From positions 26,558,710 through 26,622,709 of the forward strand of contig OU744723.1 in assembly GCA_916613615.1 (NCBI GenBank): a stretch of DNA of 64,000 nucleotides. Reading direction: 5' to 3'. Below the pieces are notes generated by a model, which saw only the letters and a list, made by a program, of their open reading frames with translations, was not told the origin of the DNA and ran no database searches. Below, piece after piece: positions 10,666 to 22,032 of the stretch. Numbering within the stretch: the first letter of the stretch is position 1; each line of letters opens with the position of its first letter. Source of the stretch: Steromphala cineraria. Its lineage: Eukaryota; Mollusca; Gastropoda; Trochida; Trochidae. Position numbers and translations under genes: made by a program.

Positions 10666-11189
10666 GTAAGTTTATAATAAATAACTGTTATTGTTAAATC
10701 ACCATTACTGTTAAATTAAATAGTCATTTTATAATTTTCCAATGTGGTCAGAGTTAGGAGACAGAAGTAAAACAATGGAACCATTATGAAACGGGTTGTG
10801 ATTGAAAAATTGTTAACTTTCAAGGTCAAGGTCACGAGAAAATGCCCAATTTGGTGAGGTCTATAGAAGGCGGAACAGGGTAAGGCTAGTAGATAACTGT
10901 TTACAGTACTGGAATCGCATTTAATTGATAAATTAAAAATTAGAGGGAACCAAAATAGAGGGAAGGCGCTTTTCCATCCTTGCCTATTTTCCAATTATTT
11001 TGAAAATAAAGCAATCTTGCAATCAGCATGAAAATAATTAAACAAAATTAATGTACCATGATCAGCTCAGCTACGCGAATCCACTTCCGTACCACAAATG
11101 ATCAAAAGGTCTTCAAATGGCTACCAGTGAATGTGGCTTGATACTTGATAATTTCATCCACGACTACGGATATATAATTTCTATTGAAG
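10666..11189 (+). other. intron
   Basis: AT-rich intron between the half EGF exon and the membrane exon. Acceptor ctattgaag is at 11181-11189. No repeat seen. Confidence 0.5.
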
Positions 11190-11286
11190 GTACTGTGAAT
11201 GTGAAGCTGATAGTCGCAGCTGCAGGGGGATCAGCTGGTTTCCTGCTTCTCGTCTCAGCTGTAGTTCTCGTCATCTGTTGCTACAT
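11190..11286 (+). CDS. transmembrane-segment exon of receptor
   Basis: A 97-nt exon with acceptor AG at 11188-11189 and donor GTAAGT at 11287, starting in phase 1 and ending in phase 2. The first two bases complete the last EGF cysteine (TGT), which ties it to 10605-10665. The peptide TVNVKLIVAAAGGSAG continues FLLLVSAVVLVICCY, a single hydrophobic helix of about 22 residues. The next exon starts RRNRTR, a basic stop-transfer sequence on the cytoplasmic side, so the topology is type I. Two cysteines at the inner face (ICCY) are possible palmitoylation sites (inference). Confidence 0.8.
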
Positions 11287-12605
11287 GTAAGTACAATGTT
11301 TATATACTAAATGTAAGAATGATACCCTGTACCCAAACAACTTTGAAGAAGACGATTACTAAATGTATCTTGAATGCTACAGCTTCTTGTACTTTTTGGG
11401 GCCGAGACCCATTCGGGATTCGAACTATCTAAGTGACATTTATCTCTAATATTTATCTCTACATTCAGCTTTGGAAGCTGTGCCAATTAACATTTATCAG
11501 AGAGGCAATGAATGTAACAACAGTTTGTTGGACGTCCATTTTGTGGATGGCGAAACGGGCGAGTTGGTTAGCTGTTGGTATGGTCATTGCTGGCAGTGTT
11601 GTCTGACTCTAAGAGTGTGGGTTCGTATGCCCGCATGGGACTCGACTCGAAAAGGTACAAGAATCTGTACTATTAAAGATAGTGTCATCCCAAATATAAC
11701 ATTTATACATTTGTTCACTTTCTAAATGGCATTTATCTCTTGTGCAAATTAACTACAGTGTATGTCAATATTGCAATGACTTCATTGATAGAGTTAATAT
11801 GGCAAATGCGATACTGCAATTACAGTATTTTGAACTCAATTTCATTACCTAATTTTCAGGCGAAATATCCTCAGTTTCCCTTCATCTTTTATAGTAGAAA
11901 GTATTGACGTCAAACGCAATGTCGGGATAATTATCAGATGAATGTTTGTGATAAACATAAAATTTAAAACCATACATGATTACCACCTAATATTAACACT
12001 GCTGCGTAAGTATGTAAGGCCTTTTGATAAAACCTATTAAAAGTATTTTAGGAAACGATTGATTAAGGCTTAAAGGGACAGTCCTATCGGGTTACTTTTT
12101 GTGGAAACAAACTTCAAGAATAATTCCCTGCTTTTACTTGAATCGTATTAAAGAAGATTGATCCAGTCTGAACCATCTGATGTTTACTATTTCTGATACA
12201 CAACCTTTCTTCACGTGAGAAACAAACTCTACTTATTTTAAAAATATATATATATACATATATATGGCGACGTTCATATCCGTTATTTGTATATGGCCTG
12301 AAGATGCTCCTAAATTGAGCTGAAAGTACTAGCCAGTAAAATGGATTCATTCAACTTCTGACTTATCTTTTCAATATATATATACATATTTATCATTATT
12401 TCAAGATACTTTCGCAGTTATTGTCAAATATGTAAGCGAGGGTTACATGTAAGTTTTAACAATTCGAAAAGGAATGAAATGCGTCATTGCATCCTCTTAA
12501 ACTTTGTGTCAACAAAACACATCCTGGTAGGACTCTGCCTTGAAATAAAAATATTCTGAACTCAAAATTCCTTGAATTAAATATTTGCACTAATATGTCT
12601 TTCAG
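11287..12605 (+). other. intron between membrane and tail exons
   Basis: Mostly AT-rich with an AT dinucleotide tract at 12243-12264. A second usable acceptor at 11468 (ctacattcag) would add IFGSCAN and a stop, giving a receptor with almost no tail. No evidence decides whether that isoform exists. A 84-codon open frame at 11471-11725 looks random. Confidence 0.5.
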
Positions 12606-12885
12606 AAGACGGAATCGAACAAGACATAATACTTTGACCAACAAGGACTCGTATAATGAAAATAATGAACTAGAATTAAGGGATATGCCGGTTTCCAGAC
12701 AAGCTGCTGAGAGAAACGACATTGATCATGACTCAGTTTATGACCTACCGATCGAAGATGGCTCAGACACGGCTTATGATGATGTCATGTCAGTCACCGA
12801 TGAAGCCGTGGCCCGTGCTACAAAATATGACGACAGTGGATATGTCAATGTTACAATTGCAAAGAACGCAGAGATAAAACTTTGA
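12606..12885 (+). CDS. cytoplasmic tail exon and stop of EGF receptor
   Basis: The acceptor ctttcag ends at 12605. The first base completes an ATA codon with the phase-2 end of the membrane exon, giving ...CCYI RRNRTRHNTL. About 92 residues follow to TGA at 12883-12885. The tail is acidic and carries tyrosines in SYNEN, SVYDLP, TAYDDV, KYDDSG and GYVNVT. YVNV fits the Y-x-N-x consensus bound by GRB2-type SH2 domains. No kinase or other folded domain is present, so signalling would depend on recruited kinases and adaptors, as in MEGF10/Draper-type receptors, though no NPxY or classical ITAM spacing is seen. An upstream in-frame ATG (12595) lies in the intron and is not the start. Confidence 0.8.
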
Positions 12886-13291
12886 CAAGTCAACATTTTT
12901 TGCTTCAGAGGACACAATTGAATTTGGGGAATATGATAATGTTATGTTAGCAAAGCAAATCGACGAATTTTAATCATGAGGAATGTTATGAAAAATTTTT
13001 ATTTGCCAAGGTCAAGGAAGAGAAACAATTCCTGAAAATCTCCCTTTTCTTAAATAGACGACTTAGAGAAAGTAATATGTGATTTCTTATTTTCAATGTA
13101 AAAATGAAGGTTTTAGGATGCAACAGACACTTACCAGAAAAGTACGTTGTAATGAATTGTCTTTTATGTTAATATTTGCATATACTCTTATCTTTTGTCG
13201 TCCGTCAGCATTGGAAACAAAGATATCACTTATAAAAGAGCTAAAATATGAGCTGACTTGTTTTTTGAAGTTTGAGTTCCATGTAAAATGG

Positions 13292-13303
13292 AATAAAAAT
13301 AAA
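13292..13303 (+). promoter_or_regulatory. candidate poly(A) signals of receptor gene
   Basis: Two AATAAA hexamers back to back (13292-13297 and 13298-13303), 407 nt after the stop codon, in an AT-rich 3' UTR-like stretch. This is the first AATAAA pair downstream of the stop that I noticed. Confidence 0.35.
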
Positions 13304-14117
13304 CTAATTATTTGAAATATAGATTTATCGGAACAATTATCAACATTCATATTTCTGGTATCTGTTATTTATTCATAAATCAATGTTGACTTGATTTGTG
13401 TTTTTGTTGACAGTAAAAAGTAACTTAAAACCTTTCTAAATTTATTTTTTGAAAGTTATATTTACACCAAGTAAGCATTGCAATATTGCATATTACAGCA
13501 TTGAACAGTTTTATGGTAACCTAGGCAGAAAGAACCGATGACATTGATTATGTCCGGCATCTTCCCACAACTCTGTCTGCCTGTAAACATTTCGCTATAT
13601 CCACTGAAATGAATCATTGATTTTTGAAGGAAATTTTATGATATTTTGACTTCTGCTACTGACCACAGGAGAATGCCATGAAAAGCAATAATCTTCATCA
13701 TTGGTAGAAGCTAAATTATGAAATCTAGCACCTTTTTCGCAGACTCCTAGATTTAATGACCCTGTTATAAGTGTCACAGGGAAAACGTCCATCCTTGAAA
13801 CTCCGGATTCAACGTTTCGATAATTAAAATTTTCCAATGTTGATTCTGGATTCAGGATGGGCGCAGTTCGAGTTTTCCACAGAACAGAAGTTTATTTCTC
13901 ATAATTCACATAAGTGACATAGAGAACAAGTTGAATAAATTGTACAATAAAAAAATTTCAAAGAATAATCATATATACATGATAAAGTAAATCATATGAT
14001 ATGATATATATACAAAGATATTCAAACTTTTTGTTGTATTAGAACCAACATATACCTTCTTTTATGAATTTTGATAATTTTGGTAAAAAAGGTTTATATG
14101 TGGTTTTCATGCGGGAG
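13304..14117. other. intergenic, no gene seen
   Basis: AT-rich DNA between the receptor 3' end and the DIRS-like element. Short overlapping open frames on both strands show no recognisable domain. Confidence 0.5.
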
Positions 14118-14156
14118 ATAAATTTTTATCCTACCTCAACTTAACATAAGTTGCTA
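14118..14156 (+). repeat. DIRS left inverted terminal repeat
   Basis: ATAAATTTTTATCCTACC through AACATAAGTTGCTA, the inverted copy of 19070-19108. Just inside it, 14181-14253 contains a hairpin-capable pair GGACAATACCGC / GCGGGATTGTCC. Confidence 0.9.
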
Positions 14157-14248
14157 TACTCACGTACTAGATGAGAAATGGACAATACCGCGAGAGTTTT
14201 CGAAAGAAGTCCCAGTAAGCTGCCCCAGCTCACTACGCGTGAGCGGGA

Positions 14249-15925
14249 TTGTCCTATCCATGGAAAGAAAGTAGTCCAAAATCACTTCTTGCTAGCTCAC
14301 ATGTTATGACAACACGTGTTTTGTTTTCGCTCACAATTTCCCTAATTCAAGGTTTGGTTTTGGTTCTTTCTTCCTTCAGTGCGTGTCCCTCTGCTAAGTC
14401 GGCCAGAGACCCTCACGCTCGCTGTCCAGACTGTCTCCCTTGGACGTGTTCCATCGCCTCTCGGTGTGACGAGTGCTGTCCTCTCTCACCCTCGGACTTC
14501 CTGCTCTTCGCGGCTGCTCGCCGGAAGCGTTTCCTTCAGCGCCTCCGCCGCACCTCGATGTCTTCCACCTCCCCTCGCCACTCGCTGACGCCTCCACCTC
14601 CTGTGCAGGATCCCCCACGAGCTCCCACGCCTCCCAGGGATCCTACACCCCCGAGGGACCCTACGCCTCCCAGGAACCCTACGCCTCCTCCTTCTGATGC
14701 CGTCCCTCTGGGCCTGGAACAAGCCGTCCTCTCAATGCTGGACAAGGCCTTGGCTGCTCGTCTCCCACCTCCTTCAGACCAGCTTCAGGACCAGCGCCAG
14801 GATCAGCGTTCCTACCACCGCCAGGACCAGCGCCAGAACCAGCGCCAGGACCAGCGCCTAGACCAGCGCCAGGACAAGCGCCAGGACCAGCGCAACGACC
14901 AGCGCCAGGACCAGCGCATAGACCCAGCGCCAGGACCAGCGCAACGACCAGCGCCAGGAGCAGCGCAACGCCCAGCGCCAGGACCAGCGCCAGGACCAGC
15001 GCCCTTCGCCTTCACCCCCTAGGGGACGCTGTCCCTCCAGACACTCCAGGTCCCCTCTTCGTTCCAAGAGCAGATCTCCTCGCCAGCGGCGCCGCATACG
15101 CTCCTCTACGCCCTCCCGCTCTCGCAGCCCAGTGCGTAGGCACTCCCGCTCGTCCCGGACGTCCTAGATGGTATCGCCTCGTTGGAAGACGACTTCTCAA
15201 AGCTCTCCATCTCTTCCTCACTCAAGTTTTCCAAGCCTGCAGCTCCTCTGCAGGTCCACTCCTTAAGCCGGTACGACAAGGCCGCCTCTTTGGACGACGC
15301 CATCAGCAGCCTCGCCTCTCCTCTGACCCATGCCTACAAGGTGCAGGACGCCAAGATCGCTGCGATGGAGGCATCTTTCTGCAGGACCTTCAGACCCCTC
15401 TCCATGCTCCTGTCTTCTACAGAGGCCCTTCTGGCTGACTTAGACCTGGACAACCCCTCAAGACTTGACCACCAGACCACAGTCTTCCAGTGGCAGCGAC
15501 GTACCCTCCGTAACATCTTTGATACCGTCCGTTGCGGCTTTGGTTCTGCGGTGCACCTCAGACGGGCTAGGTTCCTGGACCAGTGCTCCTGGGAGACTGA
15601 ATTCAAGAAACCTCTTCTTCAGGCTCCCCCCACCGCGCCGACCCTCTTCGCTGGGAAGATCCCGGAGGTCTTCAAGGAGCAAGCTGCTGTGGCGCAGTCC
15701 TAAGTCGCCTTCAAGACCTTGATGTTTGTGAACAACCAGGTGTCTTTTCGTCGCCAGACCTCCTCCACGCAACTTAAGCTCTACAAGCGCCAACGCTCGC
15801 GGCAACAGCCCTCCCGTTCCGGCCCCAGCCAGTACCAGCGGCAGGGCTCCAACGCCTCTAGAGGGAAGGACAACTCCAGAGGCTGTGGAGGTAGAGGCAA
15901 CAAGCGCCCCTACTCCAGACGTTGA
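14249..15925 (+). pseudogene. DIRS gag-like region, broken
   Basis: A string of open frames interrupted by stops and frameshifts. First is a proline-rich tract built of TPPRDP units (about 14620-14690), then a QDQR-rich tract from a 12-bp CAGGACCAGCGC-type repeat (14780-15000). A frame change turns the tract into PAPGP. Next is an arginine/serine-rich stretch (about 15015-15165; RSPLRSKSRSPRQRRR in the third frame), then an alpha-helical capsid-like segment from MEDDFSKL (15182) to a TAA at 15701. In the same frame after that stop comes a basic tail ending KRPYSRR at 15925. In DIRS elements gag packages the RNA. At least one stop and two frame changes make this copy non-functional. Confidence 0.7.
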
Positions 15926-17882
15926 TACCGACGCCTTACGCGACTGGGCCCTCCCGCCCCCAGTTGTGCCGGTGTACAGCACTCCGGTAGGTGGGAGACT
16001 GGGGACCTTCTGGCCCAACTGGCAAGTCCTGGAAGATCCCTACGTGACCAACATCCTGAGGACAGGCTACAAGTTAGCACTGTCCTGTCCTCCTCCCGTG
16101 ACCTCTACTCCCCTGGCACGAGAGTATACCGAAGCCCAGAGTGTTTTCTAGCCGACAACATCAAGACGCTTCTCGACAAGAACGCTCTGGAGTTGGTGCA
16201 GCGACCTAAACACGCCCCAGGGTTCTACTCGCCAATCTTCCTGGTACCGAAGAAGAATTACACCAAGCTCCGTATGATCCACAACATGGCGGCATTCAAC
16301 GAGATGTTCATGGAGCCCCTGTCTCACTTCCGCATGGTCTCCATCGACACCCTTCGTTCCAAGCTGTCCCCCGGGGATTGGATGATCAGCCTCGATCTGC
16401 AGGACGCATACCTCCACGTCCCGATCTATCCACCTCACAGGAAGTTCCTCCGGTTCATCTTCCAGGGCCAGTTCTATCAGTGGAGCGTCCTCCCGTTTGG
16501 AATTTCCTCGGCCCCGTGGTTATTCACACGGATCACCATTCCCATCTGCCGATATCTCCATCTCAGAGGGATCCATTTCGACCCATACATCGACGATTGC
16601 CTCATGTCCAACCCGTTGTCACACGTGCTACACAGACAGTCAGCGTTTGCACTCCGCCTGCTTCACCAGCTGGGTTGGCTCGTCAACAAGGAGAAGTCCC
16701 ACCTCACGCCTTTGAAAAACCTCACCTTCATCGGGGGACGCTTCAGGACAGACCTAGGCCTCTTGTCTGTCCCTCCAGACCGGTGGATCAAGATCCAGTC
16801 CTTCGTCCACCGAGTACTGGTGTCTCCTCTACGGCTCAGAGAGTTGCAGGCGCTGCTAGGCCTCCTCACCTCTGCCCAGGCCCTAACGCTTCGAGGTCGG
16901 CTGATGATCCGCCCGCTCCAGGTGTTCCTCAAGCCGTTCATCCAGTCAGACGACACGTCCTCCAGGATTCCCTTACCAACGCACCTCAGCCAGTATCTTC
17001 GATGGTGGACACTGCGATCGAACGTCTGCGAAGGCGTCTCTTTGCGCGAGCTTCAACACGACCAGGAGCTCTTTGTGGACGCCTCCCTCCAAGGCTGGGG
17101 AGCCCACCTCGGGGAGCAGACCACCGCAGGCATTTGGACGCATCCTCAGACGTCCTGGCACTCCAACAGCCTAGAGATGCAGGCAGTCATCCTAGCCGTG
17201 TCCCACTGGCTTCCGGTTCTCCGAGGCTCCCGCCTTCTCCTGGCCTCGGACAACTCCACAGTCGTTTGGACCATAAAGAACCAGGGAACAACGGGCTAGA
17301 TCAAGCCCTCCAGCTCTTCCAGTTGCTGGACGACAATCAGATCCTCATCCGGGCTCGTCATATTCCAGGCGTCAGGAACGTCCTCGCGGACGCCCTCTCA
17401 AGACCAGACAAGCCTTGCCCACGGAGTGGATGCTCAACCCGGAGGCCTTCGCTCTAATCGGCGCTCAGATCCACCGCCCTCTCATAGACCTGTTCGCCAC
17501 GAAGCAGAACCACCAGCTTCCGGTGTACGTGTCGCCTCTCCCGGACCCAGCAGCGTGGCCCGTCGACGCAATGTCCTTGTCGTGGGAGAGTCTGGACACG
17601 TACGCTTTTCCACCTCCGATTCTCCTGTCCAAAGTCATCGCAAAGATCAAGAACACTCGTCGCCTTCGACTGACTTTGGTCGCGCCCTACTGGCCAGCGA
17701 GAGGGTGGTTCCCCGATCTTCTTCAACTCGCCGAAGGAAGTCCTCTTCAGCTCCCTCAGTGGCGAAACCTACTCCTACATCCGCACAGTCACCTGTTCCA
17801 TCCGGATCCAGAGAGGTACGATCTACACGTCTGGACCATCTTCAGAGATCACTCCGCGCCAAGGGATACTCCAGACGTGTAG
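15885..17882 (+). pseudogene. DIRS reverse transcriptase / RNase H / methyltransferase-like polyprotein, frameshifted
   Basis: N-terminal part at 15930-16145 (GGRLGTFWPNWQVLEDPYV). After a +1 shift near 16148 the RT core runs 16150-17299: FYSPIFLVPKK, LDLQDAYLHVPI, the catalytic YIDD at 16586-16597, and LPFGISSAPWLF. RNase H follows: FVDASLQGWGAHL, LEMQAV, ASDNSTVVW. Another shift at about 17299 moves RNase H's end (HIPGVRNVLADALSR) to a second frame, and a third frame from 17415 carries the DIRS-specific methyltransferase-like module (IDLFATKQNHQLP, YAFPPP, VAPYWPARGWFPDL) to 17882. Catalytic residues of RT and RNase H are intact, but three frame changes prevent one polyprotein. Upstream neighbour is gag; downstream is the recombinase, which it overlaps. 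Confidence 0.85.
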
Positions 17883-18843
17883 CCAACGCCATTTCCAAGG
17901 CCCACAGAATATCCACGAGGTCACTCTACGACGACAAGTGGACGTCCTTTGAGACGTCGGTCGGGACCCTATGTCTGTGGATCCTCAGTTTGTTGCGAAC
18001 TTCCTTCTTCATCTGCGTCAGAAGCGTCACCTGAAGGGCGGGACCATCGCTACTTACCTGTCAGCTCTCAACTCGGTCCTCGCGGTGAAGGCGGACAGGA
18101 AATTCTCCAAGGTTCCTGAGTTGGTGGCCCTCCTCAAGTCTTTCAAGCTGGAGGACCAGAAGCTGAAGTTCCGTCCGCCAGCCTGGGACCTCAACGTCAT
18201 CCTTAAGTATCCCCGAGGAGCCCCCTTCGAGCCCCTGGCTGAGGCCTCCTTTCAACACCTCTCGAGGAAGACTGCGTTTCTCCTCTCCTTTGCCACGGCT
18301 GCTTGTGTCAGCGAGCTCCATGCTCTGGATGTCACCAGGATCCGCTTTGAGCAGTCCAGGAAGGGATCCGTGCACCTGGGACTGCTTTGGGACTTCGTCG
18401 CCAAGAACCAGCTTCCTGGTCAGCCTGGCAGGACCTTTACGGTCCCTCCTCTCTCCAAGATCGTCCATTCGTCGGAGGCTGAGGAACTCTCCCTGTGTCC
18501 CGTGCGTGCCCTTCGAGAATATATCAGCCGCGCCGCTTCTCTTCGTGGCACCAGGAAGAGACTTTTCATCCCCTTCTCACCGGCGGTGTAAGGCGAGGTG
18601 ACCAAGAACACCCTCTCACTGTGGCTCCGGACCGTCATCCTGGCTGCATATGACGCTTCCGGCCTGCCTCATCCTGTCGCCAGCAACCCTCACGAAATCA
18701 GAGCACTTGCGTCTACGATGGCCTTGCACCGTAACTGCTCTGTTTCAGCGATCATGGAGGGCTGCTTCTGGAGATCTACCACTGTCTTTGCTTCCCACTA
18801 CCTCCGGGACCTAGCCTGCAATCCTTTGGACCGTTGGTGGTAG
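17811..18843 (+). pseudogene. DIRS tyrosine recombinase, inactivated
   Basis: The N-terminal part (LQRSLRAKGYSRRVANAI, about 17838-17960) is in one frame. A shift near 17965 leads to the long frame 17971-18591 (core-binding SAM-like helices then catalytic domain). A TAA at 18589-18591 interrupts it in frame, and it resumes at 18598 to TAG at 18841-18843. Visible catalytic boxes are HEIRAL (18691 on) and the nucleophile Tyr in SHYLRDLA (codon 18799-18801). The first catalytic arginine, usually in R-x-SELHAL, is replaced by Cys (ACVSELHAL), a likely CGT to TGT change. The enzyme would normally integrate circular cDNA by site-specific recombination. The stop, the shift and the lost Arg each inactivate it. 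Confidence 0.85.
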
Positions 18844-19069
18844 CCCAACAGCTAGCTGCCCCAACGTCCAAGTAGGGTAAGCTGAACGCTTTTACTTCGT
18901 TACCTCTCACTAATGCACCTGTTGAGTTGTTTCGTTGTTGGCGACACTATGGGGTTCACCGTCTGCTTCTCTGTGCAGCTGCTGCTCGGACGCCCCTCTG
19001 GGAGGATGTCTCTAGGGACCTGCTGTTCTACGCTTGACTCGTCCTCCCTCCTCCCCGCTGTCGGATCAG

Positions 19070-19108
19070 TAGCAACTTATGTTAAGTTGAGGTAGGATAA
19101 TAATTTAT
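19070..19108 (-). repeat. DIRS right inverted terminal repeat
   Basis: TAGCAACTTATGTTAAGTTG continuing to GGATAATAATTTAT, the inverted match to 14118-14156 with one mismatch. GC content falls sharply immediately outside it, which supports this boundary. Confidence 0.9.
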
Positions 19109-22032
19109 TAAAATCTCGGATATTTACAATAGTATGATGGTAGGTATTTACTTTTTCAGCTCTGAAAGGGATGGGCAGGCCAAAAGGAATAAAATTCGTC
19201 TCCGATGGAGATATTACAAAGTTTACAAATTCTTTCAATTTTATCAATTTTACTCCATCGGCCAGTTTCAATCGGTAGTCTATGGTTCCACATTACATGT
19301 TATAATATTCCGCTACACACAAAAACCATCATACATATTTGTATAAGATAAAATACTTGATATTTCAGAATTTTTTGGTTTTAAGTTTTTTTCTTGGTTA
19401 TCAAAAATGGATTGTGCAATATAGTCATACGATAATAATTATATTAGAGGTAATGCAAGTTATAGCATAAGGTATTAACGGGTTTGAAACACAGGATTGT
19501 GGAGAGAAAACACCTTCTTGCCTTTATTGTAATCAGATTTGTATATATTCTCAAGCTTTTTTTGTTTATATATGCTTTAGCGGATCCATTTTATGGTCAA
19601 CTTTTTGTCTTCCATTGGTCTTCAAGTAAATAGGCTGGACATATTGCATATATAGTTAAATGTTTGATAATTACTACCCCCTAACTGTTTCCGGTACATA
19701 CATGTATCGCTCCGCCTTCTAGCGTGTAGAACCTGGTTCAACAAGTTTCAAATTATGGTTTTGATAACATTGAACATTCATGACCCTATTTGCATAATTT
19801 GACAACAGATTAAAAATGTTGGGTCTACATTGTACATAATAACAAGTTTGTTTTTATCATTTAATTATATCACTGCACCCTGTCACTGTTGTTCCCTCCT
19901 TTGTTAAAAGGAGGATTTACTTTTTTTATTTCAAAGACACTTACTTTTAACTCTTTTAGGAGATTCATATGCATGGTTCATTCTACGATTTTCTGTTTAC
20001 TACCATGTTTTCTGTTTTGATGTATATACATAATGTATATAGGCATGTTTGATTTGAATATACATTAACAAAAAGGATTACTTTTTTTTAAAAATAGAGC
20101 AATATTTTTATCATTTCTTAAATCTGATTGTTAAGGATTGTCATTCAACTCAAAAGACTCTATGTATATTTGATATTTATTCATAATATTTACATTATGG
20201 TCAGAAACCTACAAACAGAAGGAAAACAATAGTAACATCATGACACAGATTGTTATTGACCAATGTAGGTTTTAAACACTGTTAACTTTAAGCTATTTGT
20301 TTCAATAAAATCATGAAACTGTTAATTCGCTTCAATTGTCTTTTTAGCTCAATAGGTCAGATGTTTGGAAGGCTTTCACAGCTCTCCACGACTCAAAATC
20401 ACATAATTGTTTTCAATGTTTATTCGTTTAGACAACACTTTAATGGGGGAGTAGCACGTTTTTTGATAATTTTATATTTTAAATATTTCACTGATAATTG
20501 TAAGAAAATGCACAATGTATTATTTGCCAGTGTCAACAATTTCATTACACAAGAGGACAAAGTATGAAGATTCACATAAAAACTATTGGCGGCCATTAAG
20601 TGTGAACACCTTTTATTCATTTTGTGAAAGAAAAAGGAATCGCATGGCTAAACTTAACGTTATATATTTGAATTATTACTGCTTTATTTAGTTTAAATAC
20701 ATTGTCTTTCAATGGGAACAATTAAATTTCATTTTCCTGACATCACCTTATATTCCACCTAAAAACGTGCTACTGTCCCTTTAACACAAACAAAACCCTG
20801 AATTGTTTTCGAGGGTCCTATATATAAGACAAAATACGAAAGTGCGTGATTTAAAAACGCTCTGCTTTCTGTGAAATTCTTTTTATAGTGCTCCTGCGAA
20901 TATCCATTTTTGTGGTGTTATAATTTTATCTTTGTAAATTACAAACTAAGCAGCATAGATTTTACTATCTCGTATCATTGACTTATTCTGAATAAGATGT
21001 CGAATGCAAACGCATGAGTGTAAATTTACCAATAGGAGTGAGAGAAAACAGACCAAAACGACGCCAGAATGACTGAGCAATCAAGTGTGATAAAACATAC
21101 CTTTCACATCTTCTATTTAACAAATAACATTTTAAATTCTGATATTGTATAAACTACCGGATAATTTTAAAACACCGCGGTTATCAGGTCAATATCGGAG
21201 AGAGTGAATTTTAGATCATTGACTTTAGAGCAACCGAGAGGTCGTAACCAACCTCTAGGTTCGATACGATGAACACGTCTCGGCTACCCCTCGCCATCTT
21301 TACCGTATCGCACCTCGAAAAACTTACCTCGGCTTCCGGGTCAAAATTACCCTTCCCCTCTAACTGTGACTTTTGATATTCTTCAGAGTTTATTTTGATT
21401 TGCACCTTTGCAGTCAGATAAATTATGTCCTTAATTTGATATCCGATTCCAAAGAATATTAAAGGCCAAAGAAACGTTAATGAAAGAAAGCATAAGACAA
21501 AATGAACACTTTTTATTTAGTCATATTCATGTTCATACTGCGCTTTCAATTCGTGTTATTTTCCTTGAAACATGAAAACTTTTACAACCATGTCTATTAA
21601 TAATTTTCCAAAACGCAATCCCGTTATGCACGATTAAACTATTATGATTCAGCAATGCTGAGTCTCCTCTTCAAAGAATGTTCCAATTTCTTAACAGGAA
21701 GTCAGTAAGAACTGTGTGAGAATTTTGCAAACGTACTAAGAACGAGTAGAACGCAATGAGGACCTTATTAGAACTTTTATGACTGTGTAAAGAACGCACT
21801 ACAAACTGAATCAGAACATTTTCAAAATTTTATACTTATTAGGACGTACGAACAACTGACTATGGTCGTACTGAGAACGAGTTAGACGTGGCTGAGGACA
21901 GAATGGACGGGGTGGAAACTGTGCACAATTGATAGTTTCACGTATATAGAGTTTATCATGAGAATGTGATTTGGGATCGTAAATATTCTGCATTAGGAAT
22001 AAACATTGTATTTTGCGAGCCTTGGCAAGCAT
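19109..22032. other. AT-rich intergenic region, no gene seen
   Basis: Only short unrelated open frames on both strands. There is a tRNA-like word (TTAGCTCAATAGGTCAGA) at 20345, but no B box at a suitable distance. Nothing else could be supported. Confidence 0.5.

Larger units (their letters stand above)
14118..19108 (+). mobile_element. DIRS-like tyrosine-recombinase retrotransposon, full length, decayed
   Basis: A 4.99-kb GC-rich island in AT-rich surroundings. It is flanked by inverted terminal repeats of 39 bp (14118-14156 and 19070-19108, one mismatch; core AGCAACTTATGTTAAG). Inside, in order, are a basic/proline-rich gag, an RT-RNase H-methyltransferase-like region, and a tyrosine recombinase that overlaps the previous region in another frame. 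Inverted rather than direct terminal repeats place it with DIRS1-type rather than Ngaro/PAT-type elements. I see no target-site duplication, as expected for recombinase-mediated insertion. Multiple frameshifts and stops mean it cannot move by itself. Confidence 0.9.

Noticed and set aside
11471..11725. 84-codon frame or alternative tail exon
   Set aside because: The acceptor at 11468 is plausible but the in-frame product is IFGSCAN and a stop; the 84-codon frame itself has no domain or donor. Mentioned under the intron.
14394..15303. Minus-strand frames opposite gag
   Set aside because: GC-rich shadow frames with low-complexity W/R repeats; no domain.
16378..17457. Second long frame over the reverse transcriptase
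   Set aside because: Mostly a shadow of the RT frame; only its last part (about 17300-17400) carries the real RNase H end after a frameshift.
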